DNA of 64,000 nt from Sphingobium sp. WTD-1 (GCF_030128825.1 NZ_CP119127.1:992001-1056000), one strand, 5' to 3'. Shown: positions 50,186 through 61,371, counted from the first letter of the stretch. Translations and numbers: made by a program. Notes: generated by a model not told the origin, from the letters alone.

Positions 50186-51802
50186 ATGGCTCCCGACAGT
50201 CGTGATGCAGGCGATCGGCTCTGGTGGAAGGGCGCGGTCCTCTATCAAATCTATCCCCGCAGCTTTCAGGATTCGAACGGCGACGGCATTGGCGACCTGC
50301 CGGGCATCACCGCGCGGCTGGAGCATGTCGCCCGGCTGGGTGTCGACGCAATCTGGATTTCGCCCTTCTTTCCCTCGCCGATGCGCGATTTCGGCTATGA
50401 TATCGCCGATTATTGCGGGGTGGACCCGATCTTCGGCACGCTCGCCGATTTCGACGCGCTGGTGGCGCGCGCGCATGAACTGGGGATCAAGGTCACGATC
50501 GACCAGGTCTATGCCCATAGTTCCGACCGGCACCCCTGGTTCGCGCAGAGCCGGCAGGACAGGGACAATGACAAGGCGGACTGGTTCGTCTGGGCCGACC
50601 CCAGGGCGGACGGCACCCCGCCCAACAACTGGCAGTCGGTGTTCGGCGGCCCGGCCTGGACCTGGGACGCGCGGCGCGGCCAATATTATATGCACCAGTT
50701 CCTGACCAGCCAGCCGCAGCTCAACGTCCATAATGTCGCAGTGCAGGATGCGCTGCTGGGCGCAATGCAATTCTGGCTGGACCGCGGCGTCGACGGCTTT
50801 CGCCTCGATGCGCTCAACCATGCGATGCACGACCCGGAATTGCGTGACAATCCACCCGCGCCCGAGGGGGAAGGGCCGCGCACCCGGCCGTTCGATTATC
50901 AGATTCGCCGCTACAGCCAGTCGCATCCCGGCGTGGTCGATTTCGTCGCGCGCATCCGCGACCTCACCGACCGTTATGGCGCGATCTTCACCGTGGCGGA
51001 GGTGGGCGGCGACCTCGCCGAGCAGGAGATGAAGGCCTATACGGCGGGCGAGGATCACCTCAACAGCGCCTATGGCTTCAACTTCCTCTATGCCCCGGCG
51101 CTGACCCCTGGCCTGATCGCCGATACGCTGGCGCGCTGGCCGGACGAACCGGGCATGGGCTGGCCGAGCTGGGCGTTCGAGAATCATGATGCGCCGCGCG
51201 CCTTGTCGCGCTGGTGCGCGCCGGAGGATCAGCCCGTCTTCGCCCGGCTCAAGATGCTGCTGCTGATGGCGCTGCGCGGCAATGTCATCCTCTATCAGGG
51301 CGAGGAACTGGGCATCACCCAGGTCGATATCCCGTTCGAGAAGTTGCAGGATCCCGAGGCGATCGCCAACTGGCCGCTGACCCTGTCGCGCGACGGTGCA
51401 CGCACGCCGCTGCCCTGGTCGGTCGATGCGGCGCAGGCCGGCTTCACCGATGGCGAGCCCTGGTTGCCATTGGGCGCGGAGAATGTCGCGCGGGCGGTGG
51501 CGGCGCAGGAGGGCGACCCCGCCTCGCTGCTCCACTTCACCCGCGCGATGATCGCGCTGCGCAAGGCGAACCCGGCGTTGCGCCATGGGCGCCTGGATAT
51601 CATGCGTGCCGACGACCAGTGCCTGGCCTTCCGCCGGGTGGCAGAGGATCAGGCCCTGACCTGCATCTTCAACCTGTCGCCGACGCCCGCGCCCTGGCCG
51701 ATCGAGGTGGACGGGCGCGGCGATATTGTCGCGGCGATCGGCGATGCGGCGTCGGGGGTGGCATTGCCGCGCTATGCGGCACTGCTGCTCGCGCAGGATT
51801 AG
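50186..51802 (+). CDS. GH13 alpha-glucosidase / oligo-1,6-glucosidase-like (538 aa)
   Basis: Amylase-family TIM barrel without signal peptide, so cytoplasmic. Conserved regions: LYQIYPRSFQDSNGDGIGDL (N-terminus), GVDAIWISPFFPSP (about 47-60), DQVYAHSSDRHPWF, DGFRLDALNHAMHD with the nucleophile Asp (about 208), FTVAEVGGD with the acid/base Glu (about 268), and FENHDAPR with the transition-state Asp (about 332). These residues and the DGIGDLPGI calcium-site-like motif fit GH13 subfamily 23 alpha-glucosidases. It hydrolyses alpha-linked di- or oligosaccharides. ATG 50186 chosen; a GTG 3 codons upstream is possible. Confidence 0.92.
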   Translation: MAPDSRDAGDRLWWKGAVLYQIYPRSFQDSNGDGIGDLPGITARLEHVARLGVDAIWISPFFPSPMRDFGYDIADYCGVDPIFGTLADFDALVARAHELGIKVTIDQVYAHSSDRHPWFAQSRQDRDNDKADWFVWADPRADGTPPNNWQSVFGGPAWTWDARRGQYYMHQFLTSQPQLNVHNVAVQDALLGAMQFWLDRGVDGFRLDALNHAMHDPELRDNPPAPEGEGPRTRPFDYQIRRYSQSHPGVVDFVARIRDLTDRYGAIFTVAEVGGDLAEQEMKAYTAGEDHLNSAYGFNFLYAPALTPGLIADTLARWPDEPGMGWPSWAFENHDAPRALSRWCAPEDQPVFARLKMLLLMALRGNVILYQGEELGITQVDIPFEKLQDPEAIANWPLTLSRDGARTPLPWSVDAAQAGFTDGEPWLPLGAENVARAVAAQEGDPASLLHFTRAMIALRKANPALRHGRLDIMRADDQCLAFRRVAEDQALTCIFNLSPTPAPWPIEVDGRGDIVAAIGDAASGVALPRYAALLLAQD

Positions 51803-51901
51803 GTCACACCTGCGCTCCACCGGGCAAAGTATATAGTGTCGTGCGGCAAAATGGGCCGAATGCGCCGCAAATGCCCCGGCAACGCCCCACCGACGCGACG
51901 A

Positions 51902-51942
51902 TCGGGTCACATTCGGGTCAGGATGACGCCCCATTCGGGTCA
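51902..51942. promoter_or_regulatory. Helically phased TCGGGTCA repeats
   Basis: TCGGGTCA occurs at 51902-51909, 51913-51920 and 51935-51942, spaced 11 and 22 bp, so all copies face the same side of the helix. The last two sit in longer CATTCGGGTCA copies. They lie in the 293-bp gap between the alpha-glucosidase and the 68-aa gene at 52096; I see nothing else in that gap. Confidence 0.6.
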
Positions 51943-52095
51943 TGACGCCGCGCCGGATAAGCGACAGCCATGCACCGCCCACGCTTCGGTTGGGGCACGA
52001 ATGCTCGGTGGGAATCAAGGGGGCAGTGGTGCGATCCATCGTCGAGGATAGATCAGAGACGCGGCGAGTAGGACAGGGCTATCGGAGAGGCGCCA

Positions 52096-52302
52096 ATGGA
52101 AGCTGTCAATCTTGCCGACGGCGAAGGTGGTTTCCTCTATCCGAAATTGCGGGTGCCCGAATCCGCAGAAGATATAGCCACCCTGATCGAGCAGGTTGGT
52201 CAGATTACGAAACAGTGCGGCGCTACCCTGCTCTCGGTCGATCTGGACACAAGCCGCGATCCATCGACCTCCCGTTTTGCAGAAATCATCCGATATGATT
52301 GA
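52096..52302 (+). CDS. Small hypothetical protein (68 aa)
   Basis: ATG 52096 has GGAGAGG five bases upstream. Composition is acidic and soluble with no TM or signal (PKLRVPESAEDIATLIEQ, then a predicted helix to GQITKQCG and a strand TLLSVDLD). No family recognised. It has a phased repeat array upstream and a bidirectional terminator downstream, so it looks like a real one-gene unit. Confidence 0.65.
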   Translation: MEAVNLADGEGGFLYPKLRVPESAEDIATLIEQVGQITKQCGATLLSVDLDTSRDPSTSRFAEIIRYD

Positions 52303-52327
52303 GGGAGCGGTGCGGCCTCTCCCTCAA
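52299..52327. terminator. Bidirectional terminator
   Basis: TTGAGGGAG / CTCCCTCAA stem (9 bp) with an 11-base loop, followed by ATTT on the plus strand. Lies between the convergent stops of the 68-aa gene and the nitronate-monooxygenase-like gene. Confidence 0.7.
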
Positions 52328-52335
52328 ATTTCGCT

Positions 52336-54497
<2,162 letters not shown>

Positions 54498-54500
54498 GGG

Positions 54501-55295
54501 TCAGGCTCCTCTGAAATTGGGGGGACGCTTGGCGAGCAGGGCGGCAAGCCCCTCCTGCGCCTCACCGGCGCCGGCGATCGCCATCGATCGCAATTCACGG
54601 TCGAGCTGGGTCTCGAAACCGGTATCGAAACTGTCGTGCAGCAGGGTGCGGGCGGCGCCATAGGCGGCGGTGGGCGCATCGGCGAGGCGGGCGGCGAGAG
54701 CCAGCCCTTCGGCCTCCAGCGCGTCATCATCGACCAGCCGGGTGACGAGACCGATGGCTTCGGCTTCCTCGCCCTTGATGCGGCGATTGGTGAGGATGAT
54801 CTCCTGCGCGCGGCGCAGGCCGACGAGGCGCGGCAGCAGCCAGCTGAGCCCGCCATCGGCGGTCAGGCCAATCGCGCCATAGGCTGCGGTATAATGGGCC
54901 GAGCGTGCCGACAGTACGACATCGCCCAATATGGCGAGGCTGAAGCCCGCGCCCGCCGCCGGACCGTTCACCAACGTCACCAGCGGCTTGGCCATGTGAG
55001 CGAGGCGGGTGACGGCGGCGTGGAAGGTGGCGATAAGTTCGCTGAGGACGGTGGGCAGCTGCGCGCCCGCGCCGCCCATCAGCGCGACATCGCCGCCCGA
55101 GCAGAACAGCTTGCCATTGCCGGTGAGGACGACGCAGCGGACCGCCGGATCGCCCTCGCAGCGGATCGCGGCGTCGAGCAGCGCGCGGGCGAGCGGCAGG
55201 TCGATCGCATTGCCGACCGCTGGCCGGTCGAGCGTGATCCGGGCAATGCCGTCGGCGATCGCCAGCGCCACGCCATCGCTGCCCGCCCCGCTCAT
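54501..55295 (-). CDS. Enoyl-CoA hydratase/isomerase, PaaG-like (264 aa)
   Basis: Crotonase fold: KLFCSGGDVALMG (oxyanion/CoA site, about 62-74), VNGPAAGAGFSLAILGDVV (about 112-130) and AIGLTADGGLSWLLPRLVG. In the last motif the hydratase Glu/Glu pair is reduced to one Asp (TADGG), the layout of PaaG-type isomerases. It hydrates or isomerises an enoyl-CoA. Start overlaps the upstream SDR stop by one base (TGATG). Confidence 0.9.
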   Translation of the reverse strand: MSGAGSDGVALAIADGIARITLDRPAVGNAIDLPLARALLDAAIRCEGDPAVRCVVLTGNGKLFCSGGDVALMGGAGAQLPTVLSELIATFHAAVTRLAHMAKPLVTLVNGPAAGAGFSLAILGDVVLSARSAHYTAAYGAIGLTADGGLSWLLPRLVGLRRAQEIILTNRRIKGEEAEAIGLVTRLVDDDALEAEGLALAARLADAPTAAYGAARTLLHDSFDTGFETQLDRELRSMAIAGAGEAQEGLAALLAKRPPNFRGA

Positions 55296-56056
55296 CAGCG
55301 CGGCGCCATGCGGATGGCGCCGTCGAGGCGGATCACCTCGCCATTCAGCATCGGGTTGCGGACGATCGATTCGACCAGCTGGGCATATTCGGCCGGCTTG
55401 CCGAGGCGGCTGGGGTGGGGCACCTGCGCGCCCAATGCATCCTGCACATGCTGGGGGAAGGCCTCCAGCATGGGGGTCAGGAAGATGCCCGGGGCGATCG
55501 TCATGACGCGGATCTTATGCTGCGCCAGATCGCGGGCGATCGGCAAGGTCATGCCGACCACGCCGCCCTTCGACGCGGAATAGGCCGCCTGGCCGATCTG
55601 GCCGTCATAGGCCGCGACCGAGGCGGTGTTGACGATGACGCCGCGCTCGCCGTCAATCTCCTCGGCCGCTGCCGCGCGAGCGGCGAATTTGGAGATCATG
55701 TTGAAGGTGCCGATCAGGTTGACGGTCACCGTCTTGCTGAACGTGTCGAGCGGATGAGGCAGATTTTCCTTGCCCACCGTCTTCACGGCCGGGGCGATAC
55801 CGGCACAGTTGACCAGGATGCGGGCGGTGCCGTGGGCGGCCTCCGCCGTGTCGAGCCCGGCGGTGACGCTTGCATCGTCGGCGACGTTGACGCCGACATA
55901 GAGCCCGCCGATTTCGGCGGCGACCGCCTTGCCGGCATCCTCATTGAGGTCGAAGATCGCGACCTTGGCACCCTGCGCCGCGAGCATGGTGGCGGTGGCA
56001 CGGCCGAGGCCGGAAGCGCCACCGGTGACGATGGCGGCCAGTCCCTTGATATCCAT
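55295..56056 (-). CDS. HSD10-like 3-hydroxyacyl-CoA dehydrogenase, SDR (253 aa)
   Basis: SDR with IVTGGASGLGRATATML (about 9-25) and VAIFDLNED, an acidic strand-2 end that favours NAD. NCAGIAPA, NTASVAAYDGQIGQAAYSASKGGVVGMT-region catalytic Tyr-x3-Lys (YSASKGG), and IAPGIFLTPM follow, a set typical of type 10 17-beta-HSD/2-methyl-3-hydroxybutyryl-CoA dehydrogenase. I chose ATG 56056 because AGGAGAGG precedes it and the family N-terminus begins there. Provides the 3-ketoacyl-CoA for the thiolases in the same operon. Confidence 0.93.
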   Translation of the reverse strand: MDIKGLAAIVTGGASGLGRATATMLAAQGAKVAIFDLNEDAGKAVAAEIGGLYVGVNVADDASVTAGLDTAEAAHGTARILVNCAGIAPAVKTVGKENLPHPLDTFSKTVTVNLIGTFNMISKFAARAAAAEEIDGERGVIVNTASVAAYDGQIGQAAYSASKGGVVGMTLPIARDLAQHKIRVMTIAPGIFLTPMLEAFPQHVQDALGAQVPHPSRLGKPAEYAQLVESIVRNPMLNGEVIRLDGAIRMAPR

Positions 56057-56078
56057 TATCTGTCCTCTCCTGGCAGAA

Positions 56079-57263
56079 TTATACGAGTTCGACGGCCATG
56101 GCGGTGGCTTCGCCGCCGCCGATGCAGAGGCTGGCGACGCCGCGCTTGAGGCCGCGCGTTTCCAGCGCGCCCAAGAGGGTGGCGACGATGCGCGCGCCCG
56201 ATGCGCCGATCGGATGGCCGAGCGCGGTGGCGCCGCCATTGACGTTGAGCTTGTCGGCCGGGATGCCCAGTTCCTTGGCGGCGATCATCGCGACCACGGC
56301 AAAGGCTTCGTTGACCTCGAACAGGTCGACATCCTCGACCGACCAGCCGGCCTTGGCCAGCAGCTTGCGCATAGCCGGCACCGGGGCGGTGGTGAACTTG
56401 GCGGGTTCATGGGCATGGGCGGCGGTGGCGACGACCTTCGCCACGATCTTCAGGCCCTGCTTTTCCGCAACGCTCTGGCGGGTCATCACCAGCGCGGCGG
56501 CGCCATCCGAAATGGACGAGGCATTGGCGGCGGTGATGGTGCCATCCTTGACGAAGGCGGGCTTGAGGCCGGGGATCTTTTCCGGCCGGGCCTTGCCGGG
56601 CTGTTCGTCGGTATCGATGACGGTGTCGCCGCCCCGGCCCGATACGGTGACGGGCGTGATCTCGCGGACGAAGGCGCCGCTGCCGATCGCCGCATTGGCG
56701 CGGTCGAGCGAGCGGATGGCATAGTCATCCTGGTCGGTGCGGGTGAACTGATAGTCGCGCACGGCCTCTTCGGCGAAGACGCCCATCGCCTTGCCGGGTT
56801 CATAGGCATCCTCCAGCCCGTCCATCATCATCGTGTCGATGATGCGGTCATGGCCGATGCGGGCGCCACTGCGATGCTTGGGCAGGGCATAGGGGGCGTT
56901 GGTCATGCTCTCCATGCCGCCGGCGATGACGATATCCGCCGCGCCCGAGGCAAGCGCCTCATGCGCCATGATCGCTGCCTGCATGCCCGAGCCGCACATC
57001 TTGTTGACGGTCGTCGCCTCGGTATTGAGACCCAGGCCTGCGCCCAGCGCCGCCTGACGCGCGGGCGCCTGGCCAAGGCCGGCGGGCAGCACGCAGCCCA
57101 TATAGATGCGATCGATGGCGTCAGTGGCGACGCCGGCCCGCTCGACCGCGGCCTTGACCGCCGTCGCGCCAAGATCGGTCGCCTTGACCGCCGAGAGCGC
57201 GCCCTGGAACCCGCCCATGGGGGTGCGGGCATAGCTCGCAATGACTACCGGATCGTCCTGCAT
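56079..57263 (-). CDS. Acetyl-CoA C-acetyltransferase, thiolase (394 aa)
   Basis: Nucleophile Cys90 in VNKMCGSGMQAAIMAHEAL, catalytic His in NVNGGATALGHPIGASGAR and the C-terminal CIGGGEATAM Cys. More like the biosynthetic/degradative AtoB-type thiolases than the one at 53334. Starts 12 bp after the acyl-CoA dehydrogenase stop and ends 22 bp before the SDR start, all on the minus strand. Confidence 0.94.
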   Translation of the reverse strand: MQDDPVVIASYARTPMGGFQGALSAVKATDLGATAVKAAVERAGVATDAIDRIYMGCVLPAGLGQAPARQAALGAGLGLNTEATTVNKMCGSGMQAAIMAHEALASGAADIVIAGGMESMTNAPYALPKHRSGARIGHDRIIDTMMMDGLEDAYEPGKAMGVFAEEAVRDYQFTRTDQDDYAIRSLDRANAAIGSGAFVREITPVTVSGRGGDTVIDTDEQPGKARPEKIPGLKPAFVKDGTITAANASSISDGAAALVMTRQSVAEKQGLKIVAKVVATAAHAHEPAKFTTAPVPAMRKLLAKAGWSVEDVDLFEVNEAFAVVAMIAAKELGIPADKLNVNGGATALGHPIGASGARIVATLLGALETRGLKRGVASLCIGGGEATAMAVELV

Positions 57264-57275
57264 CGAAATACTCCT

Positions 57276-58400
57276 TCAAAGGCTGCGCGCAATGACCATG
57301 CGCTGGATGTCCGACGTGCCTTCGTAGATCTGGCACACGCGGACATCGCGGTAGATTTTCGCGATTCCGAATTCTTCAAGATAGCCATAGCCACCGAGGG
57401 TCTGCATCGCGCCGGATACCACTGCCTCGGCGGCTTCGGAGGCGAACAGCTTGGCCATCGACGCCTGGGTCAGGGCCGGCTGGCCGCTGTCCTTCATCGC
57501 GGCGGCGGACAGGACGAGCTGGCGCGCGGCCTCCAGTCGGGTGGCGAGATCGGCAAGGCGGAAGCCGACCGCCTGATGCTCGATAATGGCTTTTCCGAAG
57601 CTCTTGCGGTCCCTGGCGTAAGCGACGGCAATTTCCAGCGCCGCCTGCGCCATGCCGACGCACTGAGCGGCGATGCCGATGCGGCCGGTCTCCAGATTGG
57701 CGAGCGCGATGCGATAGCCCTGGCCCGGCTGGCCGATCAGCAGATCATCCTCGACGAACATGTCCTCGAAGCGCAGCGCGCAGGTGTCCGACGCGCCCTG
57801 GCCCATCTTGTGCTCGACCTTGTCGACCGCATAGCCCGGCCGGTCGGTCGGCACGATGAAGGCAGACAGGCCTTTCTTGCCGGCGTCGGGATCGGTGACG
57901 GCGATGATCATCACCAGCCCGCCGATCTTGCCGGAGGTGATGAACTGCTTGGCACCGGTGATGCGCCAGCCGCCATCGACCTTGACCGCGCGGGTGCGCA
58001 CGGCCGACGCGTCGGACCCGGCATCGCTTTCGGTGAGGGCGAAGGCGCCGATGGTGCGGCCGCCGATCAGATCGGGCAGGAAACGGGCCTTCTGCTCTTC
58101 GCTGCCATCCTTGAGCAGGCCCGAGACGAGGATCGAATTCTGGATCGAGACGATGGTGGAGAGGGCGCCGTCGGCGGCGGCCAGTTCCATCAGGGCGAGG
58201 GCATAAGAAACCGAGTCAGCCTCCGCGCCGCCATAGGCTTCGGGCGCGGTCATGCCCCACAGGCCAAGGCCGGCCATCTCCTCGAACAGCGAACGGGGAT
58301 AGCCGCCCTCCACCTCGAATCGGGCGCTATGGGGGCGGATCGTCGCCTGGGCGAAATCCCGGACGGTATCGCGAATCGCGCTCTGGATTTCGGTCAGCAT
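57276..58400 (-). CDS. Acyl-CoA dehydrogenase (374 aa)
   Basis: Three-domain flavoenzyme that makes trans-2-enoyl-CoA. Seen: AFALTESDAGSDASA (FAD/substrate motif, about 118-132), GAKQFITSG, AYARDRKSFGKAI and the C-terminal YEGTSDIQR holding the catalytic Glu. This position of the Glu is that of short/branched-chain and butyryl-CoA dehydrogenases. I chose ATG 58400 as start, giving usual family length; an ATG 9 codons upstream lies in the palindromic operator. It leads the acyl-CoA operon, opposite the TetR gene. Confidence 0.93.
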   Translation of the reverse strand: MLTEIQSAIRDTVRDFAQATIRPHSARFEVEGGYPRSLFEEMAGLGLWGMTAPEAYGGAEADSVSYALALMELAAADGALSTIVSIQNSILVSGLLKDGSEEQKARFLPDLIGGRTIGAFALTESDAGSDASAVRTRAVKVDGGWRITGAKQFITSGKIGGLVMIIAVTDPDAGKKGLSAFIVPTDRPGYAVDKVEHKMGQGASDTCALRFEDMFVEDDLLIGQPGQGYRIALANLETGRIGIAAQCVGMAQAALEIAVAYARDRKSFGKAIIEHQAVGFRLADLATRLEAARQLVLSAAAMKDSGQPALTQASMAKLFASEAAEAVVSGAMQTLGGYGYLEEFGIAKIYRDVRVCQIYEGTSDIQRMVIARSL

Positions 58401-58420
58401 AAACCCTTGCGTCTCTCCTA

Positions 58421-58432
58421 TACTCATGAGTA
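58421..58432. promoter_or_regulatory. Palindromic TetR operator candidate of the acyl-CoA operon
   Basis: TACTCATGAGTA, a perfect 12-bp palindrome (with C-C-T-A / T-A-G-G flanks close to symmetry) between the acyl-CoA dehydrogenase start (58400, minus) and the TetR gene (58469, plus). Confidence 0.65.
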
Positions 58433-58468
58433 GGTTGCGCCTGTTGCGATTTCTTGTCAACAGGCGGC

Positions 58469-59119
58469 ATGGAGGAACAGCAGGTGTCGGCGAAAAGCGC
58501 AGTGGCGATCCCGTCTCCCTTCCGCACGCGGGAGGAAAAGGCGCGCGAGCGGGAAGAAAAGCGCGAGGCGGTGCTGCGCGCGGCGGTGCGCATGTTCAAC
58601 GCGCGCGGTTTCCATGCGACCTCGCTGGACGATGTCGCCGCGAGCCTGGGGATCAGCAAGCCGACCATCTATCATTATCTGGGCAACAAGGAGCAGGTGC
58701 TGATCGAATGCGTCACCCGCGGCCTGGAAATGCTGCGCGCGGCGGCCGACGAAGCGCGCGCGGGCGAGGGCGGTGGTCTGGCCCGGCTTGTCTATTTCCT
58801 GCGTCGCTATGGCGCGGTGATCATGGATGATTTTGGCGCCTGCGTGGTGCGGACGGGTGACGAATGCCTGTCGGCCGAAGGGGCGATCCTGTTCCGGTCG
58901 CGCAAGCGCGACATCGACCTGGCCATGCGCGGGCTGATCGCCGACGCGGTGGCGGACGGGTCGATCGCCCCGGTCGACGTGAAGCTGGCGGCCTTCACCC
59001 TGGCGGGCGCACTCAACTGGGCGGCGCGCTGGCGCGATCCGGCGGGCGCGATGAGTGCCGAGGCGATCGCGGCGGCGCAGGTCGACCTGCTGATTGCCGG
59101 CCTCGCCCCGCGCGGCTGA
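58469..59119 (+). CDS. TetR-family regulator (216 aa)
   Basis: An Arg/Glu-rich N-terminal extension (about 10-30, TREEKAREREEKREAVL) is followed by the TetR DNA-binding domain: AAVRMFNARGFHATSLDDV, then ASLGISKPTIYHYLGNKEQVL (about 32-80). The C-terminal domain resembles TetR_C regulators of acyl-CoA or fatty-acid genes. ATG 58469 chosen; a TTG 5 codons earlier exists. Divergent from the six-gene acyl-CoA operon across the palindrome; likely a repressor released by an acyl-CoA. Confidence 0.9.
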   Translation: MEEQQVSAKSAVAIPSPFRTREEKAREREEKREAVLRAAVRMFNARGFHATSLDDVAASLGISKPTIYHYLGNKEQVLIECVTRGLEMLRAAADEARAGEGGGLARLVYFLRRYGAVIMDDFGACVVRTGDECLSAEGAILFRSRKRDIDLAMRGLIADAVADGSIAPVDVKLAAFTLAGALNWAARWRDPAGAMSAEAIAAAQVDLLIAGLAPRG

Positions 59120-59231
59120 GGCTGCCCGGCTTTCTCCTGTCCGAATTGGTCAAGCGACGCGCCATGGCGCACGCCTATGACCGGCCCATGGACAGACAGC
59201 CCGCCGCGACGGGCGGGAAGGAGAGGGCCGG

Positions 59232-59771
59232 ATGGATATTGCCGCCACGCCATTGCAGGCGATGCTGGACCGGGAGACGATCCGCGATTGCCTCGCCCGG
59301 CTGGCGCGGGGTGAGGACCGGCGCGACGCCGATCTGATCCGGGCCTGCTGCTGGCCGGACGGCAGCACCGACTATGGCGTGTTCGCAGGCGATTTCGATG
59401 CCTATCTCGCCTGGGTGGTGCCCGGTGCCGACGCGATCCTCTGCACCCAGCATCTGCTGGGGCAGAGTTTCATCGACCTGGCGGGCGACGCGGCGCGGGT
59501 CGAGACGCAGGTCCAATCCTATCATCGCATCGACATGGGCGATGCGCAGCGCGACGTCATGATCGGCGGCCGCTATCTCGACATTTTCGAGCGGCGCGAC
59601 GGCCAGTGGCGGATCGCGCGGCGCACCATGCTCTATGACTGGGTGCAGGATATCGGCGTCTCAGCCGACTGGAGCCAGGGCGTGATGGGCATGGCATTCA
59701 GCGCGCCGCATTTCACCGGCCGCGCGAACGGCGATCATAGCGTGCGCTTCTTCGCGCGCGAAACCGACTGA
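59232..59771 (+). CDS. SnoaL/NTF2-like protein (179 aa)
   Basis: Cone-shaped alpha+beta NTF2 fold of the SnoaL_4 type: ETIRDCLARLARGEDRRDADL (helix 1), CCWPDGSTDYGVFAGD, then the sheet VQSYHRIDM, GGRYLDIFERRDGQWRIARR. No signal peptide. Such proteins are small isomerases, dehydratases or polyketide-type cyclases, or the small subunits of oxygenases. GGAAGGAGAGGG precedes the ATG. Followed at 11 bp by an SDR. Function unknown; co-expression with SDR and a second SnoaL gene suggests one catabolic route. Confidence 0.82.
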   Translation: MDIAATPLQAMLDRETIRDCLARLARGEDRRDADLIRACCWPDGSTDYGVFAGDFDAYLAWVVPGADAILCTQHLLGQSFIDLAGDAARVETQVQSYHRIDMGDAQRDVMIGGRYLDIFERRDGQWRIARRTMLYDWVQDIGVSADWSQGVMGMAFSAPHFTGRANGDHSVRFFARETD

Positions 59772-59782
59772 GGGAGAGGATC

Positions 59783-60658
59783 ATGAAGCCGCTGGACGGC
59801 AAGGTCGCGATCGTCACCGGCGCAAGCCGGGGGATCGGCAAGGGGATGGCGCTGGCGCTCGCCGAGCAGGGGGCGACTGTCTATGTCACCGGGCGCACGG
59901 TCAATGCGGGCGACCATGAACTGCCCGGCACGGTCGGCGAGACAGCGGCGCAGTGCGATGCGCGCGGGCGGGGCATCGCGGTACAGGTCGACCATGGCGA
60001 CGACGCGCAGGTAGCGGCCCTGTTCGACCAGGTGCAGCGCGAACAGGGACGGCTCGACCTGCTGGTCAACAACGCCTTTGCGATCCCCGAGGATCTGACC
60101 GTGCCGGGCAGCTTCTGGGAAAAACCCTTGTCCAACTGGGACATGGTCGATGTCGGCGTGCGCTCCAACTTCGTCGCCGCGCGCCATGCCGCGCAGATGA
60201 TGGTGCCGCAGGGTTCGGGGCTGATCGTCGCGATATCGGGCTATGTCGGCGTGACCTATACCTATGGCGTCGTGTTCGGCACCGCCAAGTCGGCGGTCGA
60301 CCGGATGGCGCGCGATATGGCGATCGAGTTGCAGCCCCATGGTGTCGCCTCGCTCTCGCTATGGCAGGGGCTGACCATGACCGAGCGGGCGCAGCGCAAC
60401 ATCGCTGCCAATCCGGCGATGAAGGCGCTGACCGTGACCAATCCGCTGGTCGGCTGCTCGCCCGAATTTCCCGGCCGGGTGATCGCCGCGCTGCTGGCCG
60501 ATCCGGCGATCATGGCGCGATCGGGCGGCACCTTCATCACGGCGGAGCTGGCGCGGGATTATGGCATCACCGATGTCGACGGAAAGACCATCCCGTCGCT
60601 GCGGGCCGAGCGTGGGGCGCCGATCTGGCAGCCGATCGCCCCACGGACGGAGGCATAG
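59783..60658 (+). CDS. DHRS1-like SDR with Phe in place of catalytic Tyr (291 aa)
   Basis: Nucleotide site VAIVTGASRGIGKGMALAL (about 8-26) followed by VYVTGRTVNAG and LVNNAFA; overall match to bacterial DHRS1-like oxidoreductases. The active-site segment reads YGVVFGTAKSAVDRM: Lys169 is present, but the residue four before it is Phe165, not Tyr. Tyr161 is nearby. Either the enzyme has lost normal SDR chemistry or uses a different acid. Sits between the two SnoaL-like genes, 11 bp and 1 bp away. Confidence 0.85.
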   Translation: MKPLDGKVAIVTGASRGIGKGMALALAEQGATVYVTGRTVNAGDHELPGTVGETAAQCDARGRGIAVQVDHGDDAQVAALFDQVQREQGRLDLLVNNAFAIPEDLTVPGSFWEKPLSNWDMVDVGVRSNFVAARHAAQMMVPQGSGLIVAISGYVGVTYTYGVVFGTAKSAVDRMARDMAIELQPHGVASLSLWQGLTMTERAQRNIAANPAMKALTVTNPLVGCSPEFPGRVIAALLADPAIMARSGGTFITAELARDYGITDVDGKTIPSLRAERGAPIWQPIAPRTEA

Positions 60659-60659
60659 G

Positions 60660-61208
60660 ATGGACGCGGATCGCCAGGCGCGGATCGACGCGCTGCTCGA
60701 CCGGCAGGACATTGTCGACTGCCTGACCCGGTTCAGCCGGGGCATGGACCGGTTCGACCGCGCCCTGTTCCTGTCCGCCTTTCATGATGACGCCACCGTC
60801 GCGGCGGGCAGCTTCGTCGGCGCGCCCGATGCGCTCTATGCCTGGGCCAGCGCCCTGCATGAGGGCGGGCAGGTGGCGACCCATCATAATCTGCTCAACA
60901 TGACGATCGATATCGATGGCGACGGTGCCCATGCCGAAACCTATTATCTGTTCGTCGGCCGCAACCGGGACGAGAGCAACTGGATCGCCGGCGGGCGCTA
61001 TCTCGACCGGCTGGAACGGCGCGATGACCAGTGGAGGATCGCGCTGCGCACCAACATGATCGAATGGTCGGGGATTGTGCCGACGCTGCCGCTCCCCTTT
61101 GGCGACATACCGGACCTGCATGCCAATGGCGCGCCGGCACGGGACGCGAGCGACCCCTCCTATCAGCGACCGCTGGTCAATCGACGGGCGCCGCATATTC
61201 CCCAATAG
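60660..61208 (+). CDS. SnoaL/NTF2-like protein, second copy (182 aa)
   Basis: Starts at ATG 60660, one base after the SDR stop. Same fold and length as the protein at 59232: LLDRQDIVDCLTRFSRGMDRFDRAL, HDDATVAAG, GGRYLDRLERRDDQWRIALR. The shared G-G-R-Y-L-D-x-x-E-R-R-D motif shows they are paralogues. No signal peptide. Probably acts in the same pathway; may form heteromers with the first. Function unknown. Confidence 0.82.
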   Translation: MDADRQARIDALLDRQDIVDCLTRFSRGMDRFDRALFLSAFHDDATVAAGSFVGAPDALYAWASALHEGGQVATHHNLLNMTIDIDGDGAHAETYYLFVGRNRDESNWIAGGRYLDRLERRDDQWRIALRTNMIEWSGIVPTLPLPFGDIPDLHANGAPARDASDPSYQRPLVNRRAPHIPQ

Positions 61209-61371
61209 CGCGCATCGCGGGGTCGATCCTTGGGCGGGGACATTCTGTCCACGTTGACGCCGCTTGCGCTGCATCCCACCTTCGCATCGAAATGGGGCCA
61301 TGCTGCGTTGAACGCAGTGGCGGGCGCGCCCTGCGCCCGTAGCCCCGCATCCTGCCGAAGAAGGTGATCCG

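Noticed and set aside
55929..58433. 834-codon open frame on the plus strand
   Set aside because: Antisense to a thiolase and an acyl-CoA dehydrogenase with complete active sites.
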